Shown: positions 53,518-60,678 of the stretch, in pieces
Numbering within the stretch: position 1 is the first letter of the stretch
Layout of the letters: every line of letters begins with the position of its first letter
Assembly: GCF_014205835.1 (NCBI RefSeq)
Contig: NZ_JACHCQ010000015.1
Span: 1 to 64,000, forward strand
DNA: 64,000 nt
From: Pedobacter sp. AK013
GTDB taxonomy: Bacteria > Bacteroidota > Bacteroidia > Sphingobacteriales > Sphingobacteriaceae
Reading direction: 5' to 3'
Notes under the pieces: model-generated
Told to the model about the DNA's origin: nothing
What the model saw: the letters and a program-made list of their open reading frames with translations, nothing else
The model's database searches: none
Made by a program: the position numbers and the translations under genes

Positions 53518-54927
53518 ATGAATAGAAGATCCTTTATACAAAAGTCAGCTTTATTGACCACAACCTTATTTGTTAGTTTAAAATCCTTTCCATCATCATT
53601 ATTCTCTGTTGATGGTCTGGTGAGCGGAACGGTAACCAGCAAGGGAAAAGCCGTTGCTGGTGTGGTTATTTCTGATGGTTACAGCGTGGTGCAAACCAAT
53701 AAAAACGGCAACTACGAAATTAAACTTCACGAATTGGCCCGTTTTGTTTGGATTAGCACGCCTTCGGGTTATGAATTTAAAACCGAAAGCAGCATTGCAC
53801 GTCATTATTATAAACCAGATACTGCCGGAAAGTTAAATTTCGACTTAAAACCACTTAAACAAAGTGATGAGAAACACAACTTTATTATTTGGGCAGACCC
53901 TCAGGTGAAAAATAAAAAAGATGTAGCGCAAATGATGGAGACTTCGGTACCAGACACCCGAGAGGTAGTTAGAAAAATGGGGAAAACCCCTGTTCATGGT
54001 ATCGGTGTAGGTGATTTAGTTTGGGATAATTTTGATCTTTTTCCTGCGTATGATGAAGCCATTGCTAAAATCGGGATTCCGTTTTTCCAGGCATTAGGAA
54101 ACCATGATCAGGATTACAGGCAAGGTGGTGATGATACTTCTGACCGGACTTTTCAAGCGCATTATGGCCCAACTTATTATTCCTTTAACAGGGGTAAGGC
54201 ACATTATGTAGTTTTAGATGATGTACGCTATTTAGGTGTAGAAAGAACATATGACGGTTACATTACCCCGACCCAGTTAGAATGGTTGGCTAAAGACCTC
54301 CAACTGGTGCCGAAAGACGCTTTGCTGATTATCTGCCTTCATATTCCGGTGCACAACTCCGTTAAAAATAAAGGTGATTTTTATGCCGTAATAAAAGATT
54401 TTAAAAATATTCATATCATGTCTGGCCATACACATTTTAATAAAAATGTAATCAAAAACGGCATCTACGAACATAACCATGGTACCGTTTGCGGTGGCTG
54501 GTGGACAGGCCCGATCTGCGAAGATGGCACGCCCCGTGGTTATGGCGTTTATGAAGTAGATGGAACCAATTTAAAATGGTACTACAAATCAACCGGAAGA
54601 GACCGTAAAGAGCAGCTTGATATTTATGTAGATACCTTAACCAATCAAAAAAGATTAATTGCCAATGTTTGGAATTACGACCCTGAATGGAAGGTCGAAT
54701 ATTTCCTCGATGGTAAACCAATGGGCATATTGGCACAACAAGATGGTTATGATCCTTTAGCCATTAAATTATACAAAGGTGATAAACTTCCAAACCCGAG
54801 GCCATTTGTAGAGCCAAGATCGACAGATCATTTGTTTATGGCACATTTCGAACCATCTGTTAAAAAGGTAAAGGTTGTTGCCACCGATCGCTTCGGAGAA
54901 AAATTTGAGGTGGAAATTAATGCGTAA
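53518..54927 (+). CDS. Exported calcineurin-like metallophosphoesterase
   Basis: This 469-residue protein has a twin-arginine-like N-terminus (NRRSFIQKSALLTTTLFVS). A carboxypeptidase-like or N-terminal domain spans about residues 30-115 (VSGTVTSKGKAVAGVVISDG). The metallophosphatase core shows IWADPQVK, GVGDLVWDN, ALGNHDQDYR, LHIPVH and MSGHTH, the full di-metal set. A C-terminal domain of the family follows (WKVEYFLDGKPMG). It is fourth in the SusCD locus. The expected action is hydrolysis of a phosphomonoester or diester outside the cytoplasm. Confidence 0.9.
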   Translation: MNRRSFIQKSALLTTTLFVSLKSFPSSLFSVDGLVSGTVTSKGKAVAGVVISDGYSVVQTNKNGNYEIKLHELARFVWISTPSGYEFKTESSIARHYYKPDTAGKLNFDLKPLKQSDEKHNFIIWADPQVKNKKDVAQMMETSVPDTREVVRKMGKTPVHGIGVGDLVWDNFDLFPAYDEAIAKIGIPFFQALGNHDQDYRQGGDDTSDRTFQAHYGPTYYSFNRGKAHYVVLDDVRYLGVERTYDGYITPTQLEWLAKDLQLVPKDALLIICLHIPVHNSVKNKGDFYAVIKDFKNIHIMSGHTHFNKNVIKNGIYEHNHGTVCGGWWTGPICEDGTPRGYGVYEVDGTNLKWYYKSTGRDRKEQLDIYVDTLTNQKRLIANVWNYDPEWKVEYFLDGKPMGILAQQDGYDPLAIKLYKGDKLPNPRPFVEPRSTDHLFMAHFEPSVKKVKVVATDRFGEKFEVEINA

Positions 54928-54949
54928 TTATCTTATATCTGTGTCGTGC

Positions 54950-55090
54950 TGTCGGATGTTACCATCCGACAAATGTTAATTCAAAAATATCAGTCCTACC
55001 AGATTTTACCATCTGGCTAAATCTTTAAAAGTCTCTATCTAAAATTAAATTTATAATACATTAACAGCGCCAGATGGCAACATCTGGCGC
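54950..55090. repeat. Three REP-like hairpins between phosphatase and GDPD genes
   Basis: TGTCGGATG-TTAC-CATCCGACA (54950-54971), CCAGAT-TTTACC-ATCTGG (54999-55016) and GCGCCAGATG-GCAA-CATCTGGCGC (55067-55090) are three stems in 140 bp. The first and third have perfect 9-10 bp arms and 4-nt loops. All contain GATG/CATC or the related GAT/ATC at the stem top. They resemble REP sequences mobilised by RAYT transposases, but no RAYT gene is in the window. Confidence 0.75.
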
Positions 55091-55112
55091 CACTATAAAA
55101 TCCCTTCTAAAT

Positions 55113-56012
55113 ATGAAACTTAATACAACAGCAATTTTTATTTTCTTATCTGCATTTGCAGGTAAATCATTTAGCCAGGAAGTTAAATTTCCGGCATTCA
55201 GTGCAGAAGCACATCGTGGCGGGAGAGGACTTATGCCCGAAAATACTATTTTGGCCATGTTAAATGCCATGAAAATAGAAGGAATTACCACTTTGGAAAT
55301 GGATACCCACATCTCTAAAGATGGCAAAGTAGTGGTAACACATGATGATTATCTGAGTCCTGCGTTTATGCTTACCCCAGAAGGAAAAGACATTCCTGCA
55401 ACAGATGCCAAGAAATATCCGATTTTTGGAATGAACTACGCTGATATTAAACAGTTTGATTTGGGTACCAAATATTATGACTTATTTCCTCAGCAGAAGA
55501 AAGAAAAAACATATCTTCCGCTACTTTCCGATCTGATTGATGCCGTTCAGCACGATATTAAAACCAATAAACGCAAACAGTTTTTCTATAACATCGAAAC
55601 TAAATGCAGCGAGAGTGGTGATGGTATTACCAATCCTAAACCCGATGTGTTTGTTAAGCTTTTAATGGATGTGATCATCAAGAAAAAAATTGCGGATTTT
55701 GTAGTGATCCAATCTTTCGATAAAAGGACCATCCAGATTATCCATGAAAAGTACCCAAAAATGAAAACTTCATTTTTGGTTGCCAACAAAAAAACATATG
55801 AAGAAAATATTGCCGATTTAGGTTTTAAGCCATTTATTTTAAGCCCGGTTTGGCAAATGGTAAACGAGGAACTGATTAAAAAAGCGCATGCAGACGGTGT
55901 AAAAATCATTCCTTGGACTGCCAATACCTTAGCTGATATCCAGAAATTAAAGACCTTAAATGTTGATGGTATTATTTCTGATTATCCTGATATTTTAGTT
56001 CAGGCAAAATAG
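55113..56012 (+). CDS. Exported glycerophosphodiester phosphodiesterase
   Basis: This GDPD of 299 residues from the ATG at 55113 has a signal peptide ending near residue 22 (SFSQ). The catalytic motifs are SAEAHRGGRGLMPENTILAM (His and Arg, near residue 33), TLEMDTHISKDGKVVVTHDD (metal-binding Glu/Asp and second His, near 70), YNIETK (near 165) and IIPWTAN...VDGIISDYPD at the end. It hydrolyses deacylated phospholipids or similar diesters to glycerol-3-phosphate. An upstream ATG at 55074 begins inside a REP-like hairpin and is not a credible start. Confidence 0.92.
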   Translation: MKLNTTAIFIFLSAFAGKSFSQEVKFPAFSAEAHRGGRGLMPENTILAMLNAMKIEGITTLEMDTHISKDGKVVVTHDDYLSPAFMLTPEGKDIPATDAKKYPIFGMNYADIKQFDLGTKYYDLFPQQKKEKTYLPLLSDLIDAVQHDIKTNKRKQFFYNIETKCSESGDGITNPKPDVFVKLLMDVIIKKKIADFVVIQSFDKRTIQIIHEKYPKMKTSFLVANKKTYEENIADLGFKPFILSPVWQMVNEELIKKAHADGVKIIPWTANTLADIQKLKTLNVDGIISDYPDILVQAK

Positions 56013-56039
56013 TATTTTCGACTTTGTAAAAAATAGAAA

Positions 56040-56735
56040 ATGAAAGCACTTTTAAATAAGTTACTCGTAATTGCTGTTGTATTTACCTTAAGTTTCACTG
56101 CAGCTTCGGCTCAGGTGGTTAAATGGGACAGCACCTACCGCCCGGGGAAATATGTTGAGCAGGTGGCTAAATTTAAAGCCGATCCAAAATCTAAAAAAGA
56201 TATTGTTTTTTTAGGTAACAGCATTACTGCCGGAACAGATTGGGCTAAACTTTTAGATCTCCCACAAGCAAAAAACAGAGGGATTTCTGGTGATATTACT
56301 TTTGGCGTTTTAGAGCGTTTGCAAGATGTGATTGATGGTAAACCGGCAAAAGTATTTATCCTAATTGGCATAAACGATATCTCCAGGAATATTCCAGATA
56401 GTGTGATCTTAAGGAACTATAAAACAATGATTGCCAGAATTAGAAAAGGGTCGAAGAGAACAAAAATATATTTTAATACACTTTTGCCTGTAAATGCAGC
56501 CTTCGAAAAGTTTAAAAACCATTATGGTAAAGATGAACACATCCTTTGGTTAAATGATGAAATCAGAAAATTTAATGCTAAAAATGTAACCGTTATCGAT
56601 CTGTATCCAAATTTTACCGATCAGGACAAACATTTAAAAGCAGAACTTACTAAAGACGGTTTACATCTTATTCCTGCCGGATACCAGGTTTGGGCCGATT
56701 TTCTTAAAAAGTCTGGCTATTTAACAGACCATTAA
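56040..56735 (+). CDS. Exported SGNH/GDSL-family esterase
   Basis: This 231-residue protein has a signal peptide ending near residue 24 (AASAQ). The SGNH blocks are IVFLGNSITAGTDW (block I), NRGISGDITFGVLERL (block II, Gly), LIGINDISRN (block III, Asn) and KDGLHLIPAGYQVW (block V, Asp-His). The Ser of block I is in a GNS instead of GDS context, as in sialate-esterase-like members. It is likely a carbohydrate or lipid esterase and is the last gene of the SusCD locus. Confidence 0.88.
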   Translation: MKALLNKLLVIAVVFTLSFTAASAQVVKWDSTYRPGKYVEQVAKFKADPKSKKDIVFLGNSITAGTDWAKLLDLPQAKNRGISGDITFGVLERLQDVIDGKPAKVFILIGINDISRNIPDSVILRNYKTMIARIRKGSKRTKIYFNTLLPVNAAFEKFKNHYGKDEHILWLNDEIRKFNAKNVTVIDLYPNFTDQDKHLKAELTKDGLHLIPAGYQVWADFLKKSGYLTDH

Positions 56736-56742
56736 TAGTTGC

Positions 56743-56807
56743 AGAAACCTTAGGTTTCTAAACCTGGTTGACGCGGTAGCTTCCGATTTTCTTCAAATCG
56801 GAACTAC
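56743..56807. repeat. Two REP-like hairpins after the esterase gene
   Basis: AGAAACC-TTA-GGTTTCT (56743-56759) is followed by GTAG-C-TTCCGATTT paired with AAATCGGAA-CTAC (56776-56807), a 13-bp stem with one bulged C and a 5-nt loop. These are REP-like and resemble in style the three hairpins at 54950-55090. Confidence 0.7.
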
Positions 56808-56811
56808 AAGC

Positions 56812-56898
56812 AAAAAACAGGACGAAACTTTAAAAGAAGTACGACAACTGCTTTCTAAAAAAAAGGACTTTAACTGGCTTATAGGCTTTGTTAAATAA
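56812..56898 (+). pseudogene. Possible gene remnant, C-terminal 28 codons
   Basis: An open frame without a plausible start codon ends KKQDETLKEVRQLLSKKKDF then NWLIGFVK and a TAA at 56896-56898. It looks like the coherent helical C-terminus of a lost protein. It sits next to the REP-like hairpins and overlaps the end of bioD by 8 bp on the other strand. The frame is open further upstream only through the hairpins. I cannot name the family. Confidence 0.25.
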
Positions 56899-57499
56899 AA
56901 AGATTTTGTCCGGCTGCCTCCACTATTTCTCTATCAATATTTTTTAAGCTAGGTACACTACCTAGCTTTTTTATTTTGGTATATTGAAGAATATATCTTT
57001 CAGTTTCCGTATTCTCATCGCCATTAAAAATGATTCCTTTAATAGGAATTTCGTACTGTTTAAGCAGGTTGACCGACAATAATGTATGGTTAATACTTCC
57101 TAAATAATTTTGTGAAACCAATATTACCTCAACCTCCAACTTTTTGATCAGATCAATAATCAGTTCTTTTTCGTTTAAAGGCACCATTAAACCGCCAGCC
57201 CCTTCAATAATTAAATTATTATTTGTTAAAGGTATACTGATTTTGTTGAGGTCGATCTCAATACCATCTAATCTCGCCGATAAATGCGGCGAAAGGGGTT
57301 GTGTTAATCTATAGCTTTCCGGGTGGATAACCGTTTGTGTGTTGCTAATTAAACTATCGATTGTGATACTATCGCTTGTATCTAAATCTCCCGATTGGAT
57401 CGGCTTCCAATAATCGGCCTTTAATTTTTCTGTTAAAACGGCACTGATCAATGTTTTTCCAATACCTGTTCCAATACCCGTGATAAAATATTTAGTCAT
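56891..57499 (-). CDS. bioD: Dethiobiotin synthetase
   Basis: This enzyme makes dethiobiotin from diaminopelargonate, CO2 and ATP. The P-loop GIGTGIGKTLISA is at residues 7-19. KPIQSGDLDTSDS follows near 32, and IIEGAGGLMVPLNE near 97. The length of 202 residues is typical. The start codon adjoins the bioF stop with no gap, so the two are coupled. bioA and bioB are not in the window. Confidence 0.95.
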   Translation of the reverse strand: MTKYFITGIGTGIGKTLISAVLTEKLKADYWKPIQSGDLDTSDSITIDSLISNTQTVIHPESYRLTQPLSPHLSARLDGIEIDLNKISIPLTNNNLIIEGAGGLMVPLNEKELIIDLIKKLEVEVILVSQNYLGSINHTLLSVNLLKQYEIPIKGIIFNGDENTETERYILQYTKIKKLGSVPSLKNIDREIVEAAGQNLFI

Positions 57500-58621
57500 T
57501 TAATGTAATTCTTTAAGATGATTAGCCAACGAAATAATTTCTTCGTCGGTATTAAAGGCATGAAGGCAAATCCTGAGCCTTTCTTTACCTAGCGCAACCG
57601 TGGGGCTTAATATCGCCCGTACATCAAAACCTTTGCTTTGCAAGTTAGCAGCGGCAAATTTGGTTGCTTCGTTTGATGAAAACAAAATACCCTGAATAGT
57701 ACTTTCGCTATCGAATGCATTAATGTTTTGCTCTTTTAATACTCTTCTAAACAACGCAATTTTCTGGTGAACGAGCTGATGATCAATTTTATTTAAGTAT
57801 TGATATGCCGATCTAACTGCAACAATATTATGAATGGGAGCAGCTGTGGTGTAAATAAACGATCTTGCAAAATTAATAAGGTAATGCCGTAAGTTTTTGC
57901 TCCCTAAAACAATGGCGCCATGTACCCCAATGGCTTTTCCAAAAGTTACAATGCGCGCGAATACCCTATCAGTTAGGTTGAGCTGATTGATTAATCCTCG
58001 GCCATTTGTTCCAAAAACGCCTGTTGCGTGGGCTTCATCTACAATCATGTTGGCCTTGTAGCGCTCGCAAAGATTCAAAACCGCTATTAATGGCGCAATA
58101 TCTCCATCCATAGAATAAACGCTTTCTACCACTACAAATATGTTTCCTTTTGCGAGTTTTAGTTTGGCTTCAAGATCGTTTATATCGTTATGAAGAAATT
58201 TATAACGTGTAGCATGGCTTAATCTACAGCCATCTATAATACTCGCGTGAATCAATTCGTCGGTGATAATAGTGTCGCCGCGTTGCGGTATGCTAGATAG
58301 TAGTCCAACATTGGCATCATAACCAGAGTTAAAGATTAATCCGCTTTCAGCCAGATGAAAATCAGCAATAAACTGTTCGGTTTCTTCAGTAAATTTGGTA
58401 TTTCCGCTTAACAGTCTCGAACCACCAGCTCCATTCAGGTAATTGGGCAATGCTGCCAGGGTATCGTCGATCATTTTTTTTAATTCCCCAGATCTGGCGA
58501 AACCTAAATAATCATTAGAGCAAAAATCAAAAGGAGGGGTGTTTGTTGATAAATTCCTGATCGAAAGCTTATCTTTTCGTTCCCGAAGTCTGTCAATAAT
58601 AAACTGTTCAATTTTGCTCAT
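57500..58621 (-). CDS. bioF: 8-amino-7-oxononanoate synthase
   Basis: This PLP-dependent enzyme joins pimeloyl thioester and alanine. Motifs are PPFDFCSNDYLGFA (near residue 28), LNGAGGSRLLSGNTK (near 57), IVDEAHATGVFGTNGRG (near 192) and IVTFGKAIGVHGA carrying the PLP lysine (near 228). The length is 373 residues. A terminator from the upstream gene lies between it and the next gene, so bioF begins its own operon. Confidence 0.95.
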   Translation of the reverse strand: MSKIEQFIIDRLRERKDKLSIRNLSTNTPPFDFCSNDYLGFARSGELKKMIDDTLAALPNYLNGAGGSRLLSGNTKFTEETEQFIADFHLAESGLIFNSGYDANVGLLSSIPQRGDTIITDELIHASIIDGCRLSHATRYKFLHNDINDLEAKLKLAKGNIFVVVESVYSMDGDIAPLIAVLNLCERYKANMIVDEAHATGVFGTNGRGLINQLNLTDRVFARIVTFGKAIGVHGAIVLGSKNLRHYLINFARSFIYTTAAPIHNIVAVRSAYQYLNKIDHQLVHQKIALFRRVLKEQNINAFDSESTIQGILFSSNEATKFAAANLQSKGFDVRAILSPTVALGKERLRICLHAFNTDEEIISLANHLKELH

Positions 58622-58632
58622 CGCTCAAAAGT

Positions 58633-58664
58633 AAAAAAAGCGTCCCGAATAATCGGAACGCTTT
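58633..58664 (-). terminator. Rho-independent terminator
   Basis: On the minus strand AAAGCGTTCCGA (58664-58653) pairs with TCGGGACGCTTT (58648-58637, one G-U pair) around a 4-nt loop, followed by a run of Ts (58639-58633). It ends the small helical-protein gene just before bioF. Confidence 0.9.
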
Positions 58665-58695
58665 CAAAAATATAATTAATTACTGTTTGTACTAT

Positions 58696-59148
58696 TTATC
58701 CTTGTGCGGGAGGATTAGAAACTACAGGCGCCTTGTCTTTTTTACCTCTGCCACCCATTCCTTTTCTCATTTTCTCTCCTTTTTCTTTGGCTTCGGCACG
58801 AAAGGCATCCATTTTAGTTTTTTGTTCAGCAGTTAAAATACCATCTATTTTAGCTTTTTGTTCATCAATAGCTGCTTTACGTTCTTTCATTTTGCCTTTT
58901 ATATCACCTTGATCAGCAGATCTCCAATCCTCCATTTTTTTTGCGTTTTCCAATTCAATGGCGTAAATTTTGGTCTTTTGATCGGCAGTTAAGCTTAGCT
59001 GTTTCTCTAATCTTGCAGTTACCTTTTCTGCTCTTTGCTCTGCAGTCATTTTAGGCATTGCCCGTCTTACCCGTTTTGTAGTGTCTTGAGCAAATGCAGC
59101 GCTTAATCCCATTACTGCAATTGCTATTGTTAAAATTGCCTTTTTCAT
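58696..59148 (-). CDS. Small exported helical protein (Spy/DUF4890-like)
   Basis: This 150-residue protein has a signal peptide ending near residue 21 (SAAFAQ). The mature part is Lys/Glu/Ala-rich and helical with two copies of an LTAEQK-type motif (LSLTADQKTKIYAIE, ILTAEQKTKMDAFR) and a basic, Gly/Pro-rich tail. The pattern resembles Spy/CpxP-like periplasmic stress proteins and DUF4890 proteins of Bacteroidota. The function is inferred only from that likeness. Confidence 0.75.
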   Translation of the reverse strand: MKKAILTIAIAVMGLSAAFAQDTTKRVRRAMPKMTAEQRAEKVTARLEKQLSLTADQKTKIYAIELENAKKMEDWRSADQGDIKGKMKERKAAIDEQKAKIDGILTAEQKTKMDAFRAEAKEKGEKMRKGMGGRGKKDKAPVVSNPPAQG

Positions 59149-59227
59149 GTTATGTTTTTTTATGTGTTTGTTAAATCAATAGATACATAAAAACGTAAAC
59201 AGTTTAATCGGCCCTTGTTAAAAATTG

Positions 59228-60004
59228 TTAATTTTTATTTAATTGAGAGATTGATTTCTGCATTTGCGCCATCATCTGCGTCAAGGTTTCCATTGTTGGG
59301 TCTGGTGCAGGTTCAGGTAACGAGGTAGATATATAGGCTTTGGCTTTCCAGATTTCGAGGATGTCATCGGCAGCAATTGTATAAGCATCATATACCTTAT
59401 TATCTGATATCAGCTTCAGATCTTTATTCTCCCTGAAACGGTTACCTGCTCTTTTATATACTACACCTTCATTTTTACTAATCACAATGTACGTTTCGCC
59501 AGTTTTTACTTCATTCCAGTTATCGAGGTACTCACCAATAATTACACTCCCTGGTTGAACAGGCAACATACTATCGCCCATAATTTCAAAAGCCCTAAAG
59601 GTACCTTGTCTTAATGCAGCCAAGGGAAGTTGAAATTTGGGTAGGTCGCTAATATATTGAGGGTCTGAAAAACCGTTCAAATAACCGGCGCTTGCTTTAA
59701 TCGGAACCAGTTCTATGTTCTCGCGATCATTCTGATCAACAGAAATACTCAGTACCCTAAGGTTAGATCCCTGGCTTTTTGGCTTAGGTTTCCAGCTGTC
59801 AGATATTTTCTCATTGATGAATTCATCGATGGTAAGATCAAAGTATTCGGCTATTTTTTTTAGCAAATCATATTTAGGTTCCGCCCGGTCTTCCTCGTAA
59901 GCCCCTATGAGCGATCTCTTGATTTCCATAATATCAGCGAAATTTTGCTGCGTATGGCCTTTTTTCTTCCTGAGGTACTTTAAATTATTTGAAATATTTG
60001 ACAT
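59228..60004 (-). CDS. XRE-type repressor with S24 (LexA-like) peptidase domain
   Basis: This 258-residue regulator has an N-terminal Cro/CI-type helix-turn-helix (LKYLRKKKGHTQQNFADIM..., residues 8-60). The C-terminal S24 domain has Ser145 in EIMGDSMLPVQPGS and Lys184 in VVYKRAGN as the catalytic dyad. A potential Ala106-Gly107 cleavage bond sits in IKASAGYLNGF. It is therefore probably a stress-inactivated repressor of the CI/LexA type. TACTAA/TTAGTA palindromes lie in its upstream region, shared with the divergent gene at 60138. Confidence 0.88.
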   Translation of the reverse strand: MSNISNNLKYLRKKKGHTQQNFADIMEIKRSLIGAYEEDRAEPKYDLLKKIAEYFDLTIDEFINEKISDSWKPKPKSQGSNLRVLSISVDQNDRENIELVPIKASAGYLNGFSDPQYISDLPKFQLPLAALRQGTFRAFEIMGDSMLPVQPGSVIIGEYLDNWNEVKTGETYIVISKNEGVVYKRAGNRFRENKDLKLISDNKVYDAYTIAADDILEIWKAKAYISTSLPEPAPDPTMETLTQMMAQMQKSISQLNKN

Positions 60005-60032
60005 AAAAATAAATTTTAAAATAAATTTGGAA

Positions 60033-60115
60033 TTACTAAAATAGTTAGTAGTTTTATGCTCATAAAGTTAGTAATATTATTTTGATTTGCAAGAGGATAT
60101 ACTAAATAGTTTAGT
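60033..60115. promoter_or_regulatory. Candidate operators of the S24 repressor
   Basis: The divergent promoter region holds TACTAA-AATAG-TTAGTA (60034-60050), a half-site TTAGTA (60068-60073) and ACTAAA-TAG-TTTAGT (60101-60115, perfect 6-bp arms). Recurring half-sites around two divergent starts are what one expects for an autoregulating XRE repressor. The AT-rich background limits the certainty. Confidence 0.55.
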
Positions 60116-60137
60116 TTTAAGTTTTAAACATAAGATC

Positions 60138-60488
60138 ATGAAAAAGTTTGTTTATATCGTTACCGACAGAAATCGTACAAGTATGCACGTGGGCATGAGC
60201 TCTGATTTAATGAAGACACTGGATTTCTACAAACAGATGCCAAACTTATTTTTTGATAATGGACAACAATTAACCCGCCTGGTTTATTTTGAAGAGTTTA
60301 AAACAGAAGCACAAGCTTTGGTTCGTTTTAAATCAATTAGCCGCTTTACACGCATGCAGAAAGAGCGTTTGGTAAGATCTTGTAATCCAGATTGGATTGA
60401 TTTAACTATAGGCCTTGATTTCGAAAATATTCTTTTGCGTAAAAATACCTCCAATCAGGTTAAACTATCATTTACAAGTCTATCTTAA
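60138..60488 (+). CDS. GIY-YIG-fold protein lacking catalytic residues
   Basis: This 116-residue protein follows the layout of a GIY-YIG domain: FVYIVTD (GIY strand), MHVGMSSDL in place of YIG.T.DL, LVYFEEF, and NPDWIDLT at the end. The second motif Tyr is His17. The conserved Arg after DL is absent. The catalytic Glu expected in A..RE..IK is Phe64 (ALVRFKSI). It therefore probably binds nucleic acid without cutting. I chose the ATG at 60138 (MKKFVYIV); an ATG at 60087 would add 17 residues. It is divergent from the S24 repressor and likely under its control. Confidence 0.75.
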   Translation: MKKFVYIVTDRNRTSMHVGMSSDLMKTLDFYKQMPNLFFDNGQQLTRLVYFEEFKTEAQALVRFKSISRFTRMQKERLVRSCNPDWIDLTIGLDFENILLRKNTSNQVKLSFTSLS

Positions 60489-60553
60489 TCGATTTTTAAG
60501 CCTTAATATTTGCATATTGAATTAGAAATCATGATTAATAAATATCTACCTAT

Positions 60554-60600
60554 AAAAAATGCTTGAATGGTAGGGATCATCAGTGCCCAATCATTCAAGC
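60554..60600 (-). terminator. Terminator of the barrel-protease gene
   Basis: GCTTGAATG (60561-60569) pairs perfectly with CATTCAAGC (60592-60600) across a 22-nt loop. Read on the minus strand it is followed by ATTTTTT. It ends transcription of the 63852-60679 gene. Confidence 0.75.
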
Positions 60601-60678
60601 AATCATTATTATTTAATTATTGATTTAATTCATAAGAGATTTATTTATTCGATCATTTAATTATCTCTCATTCATTTT

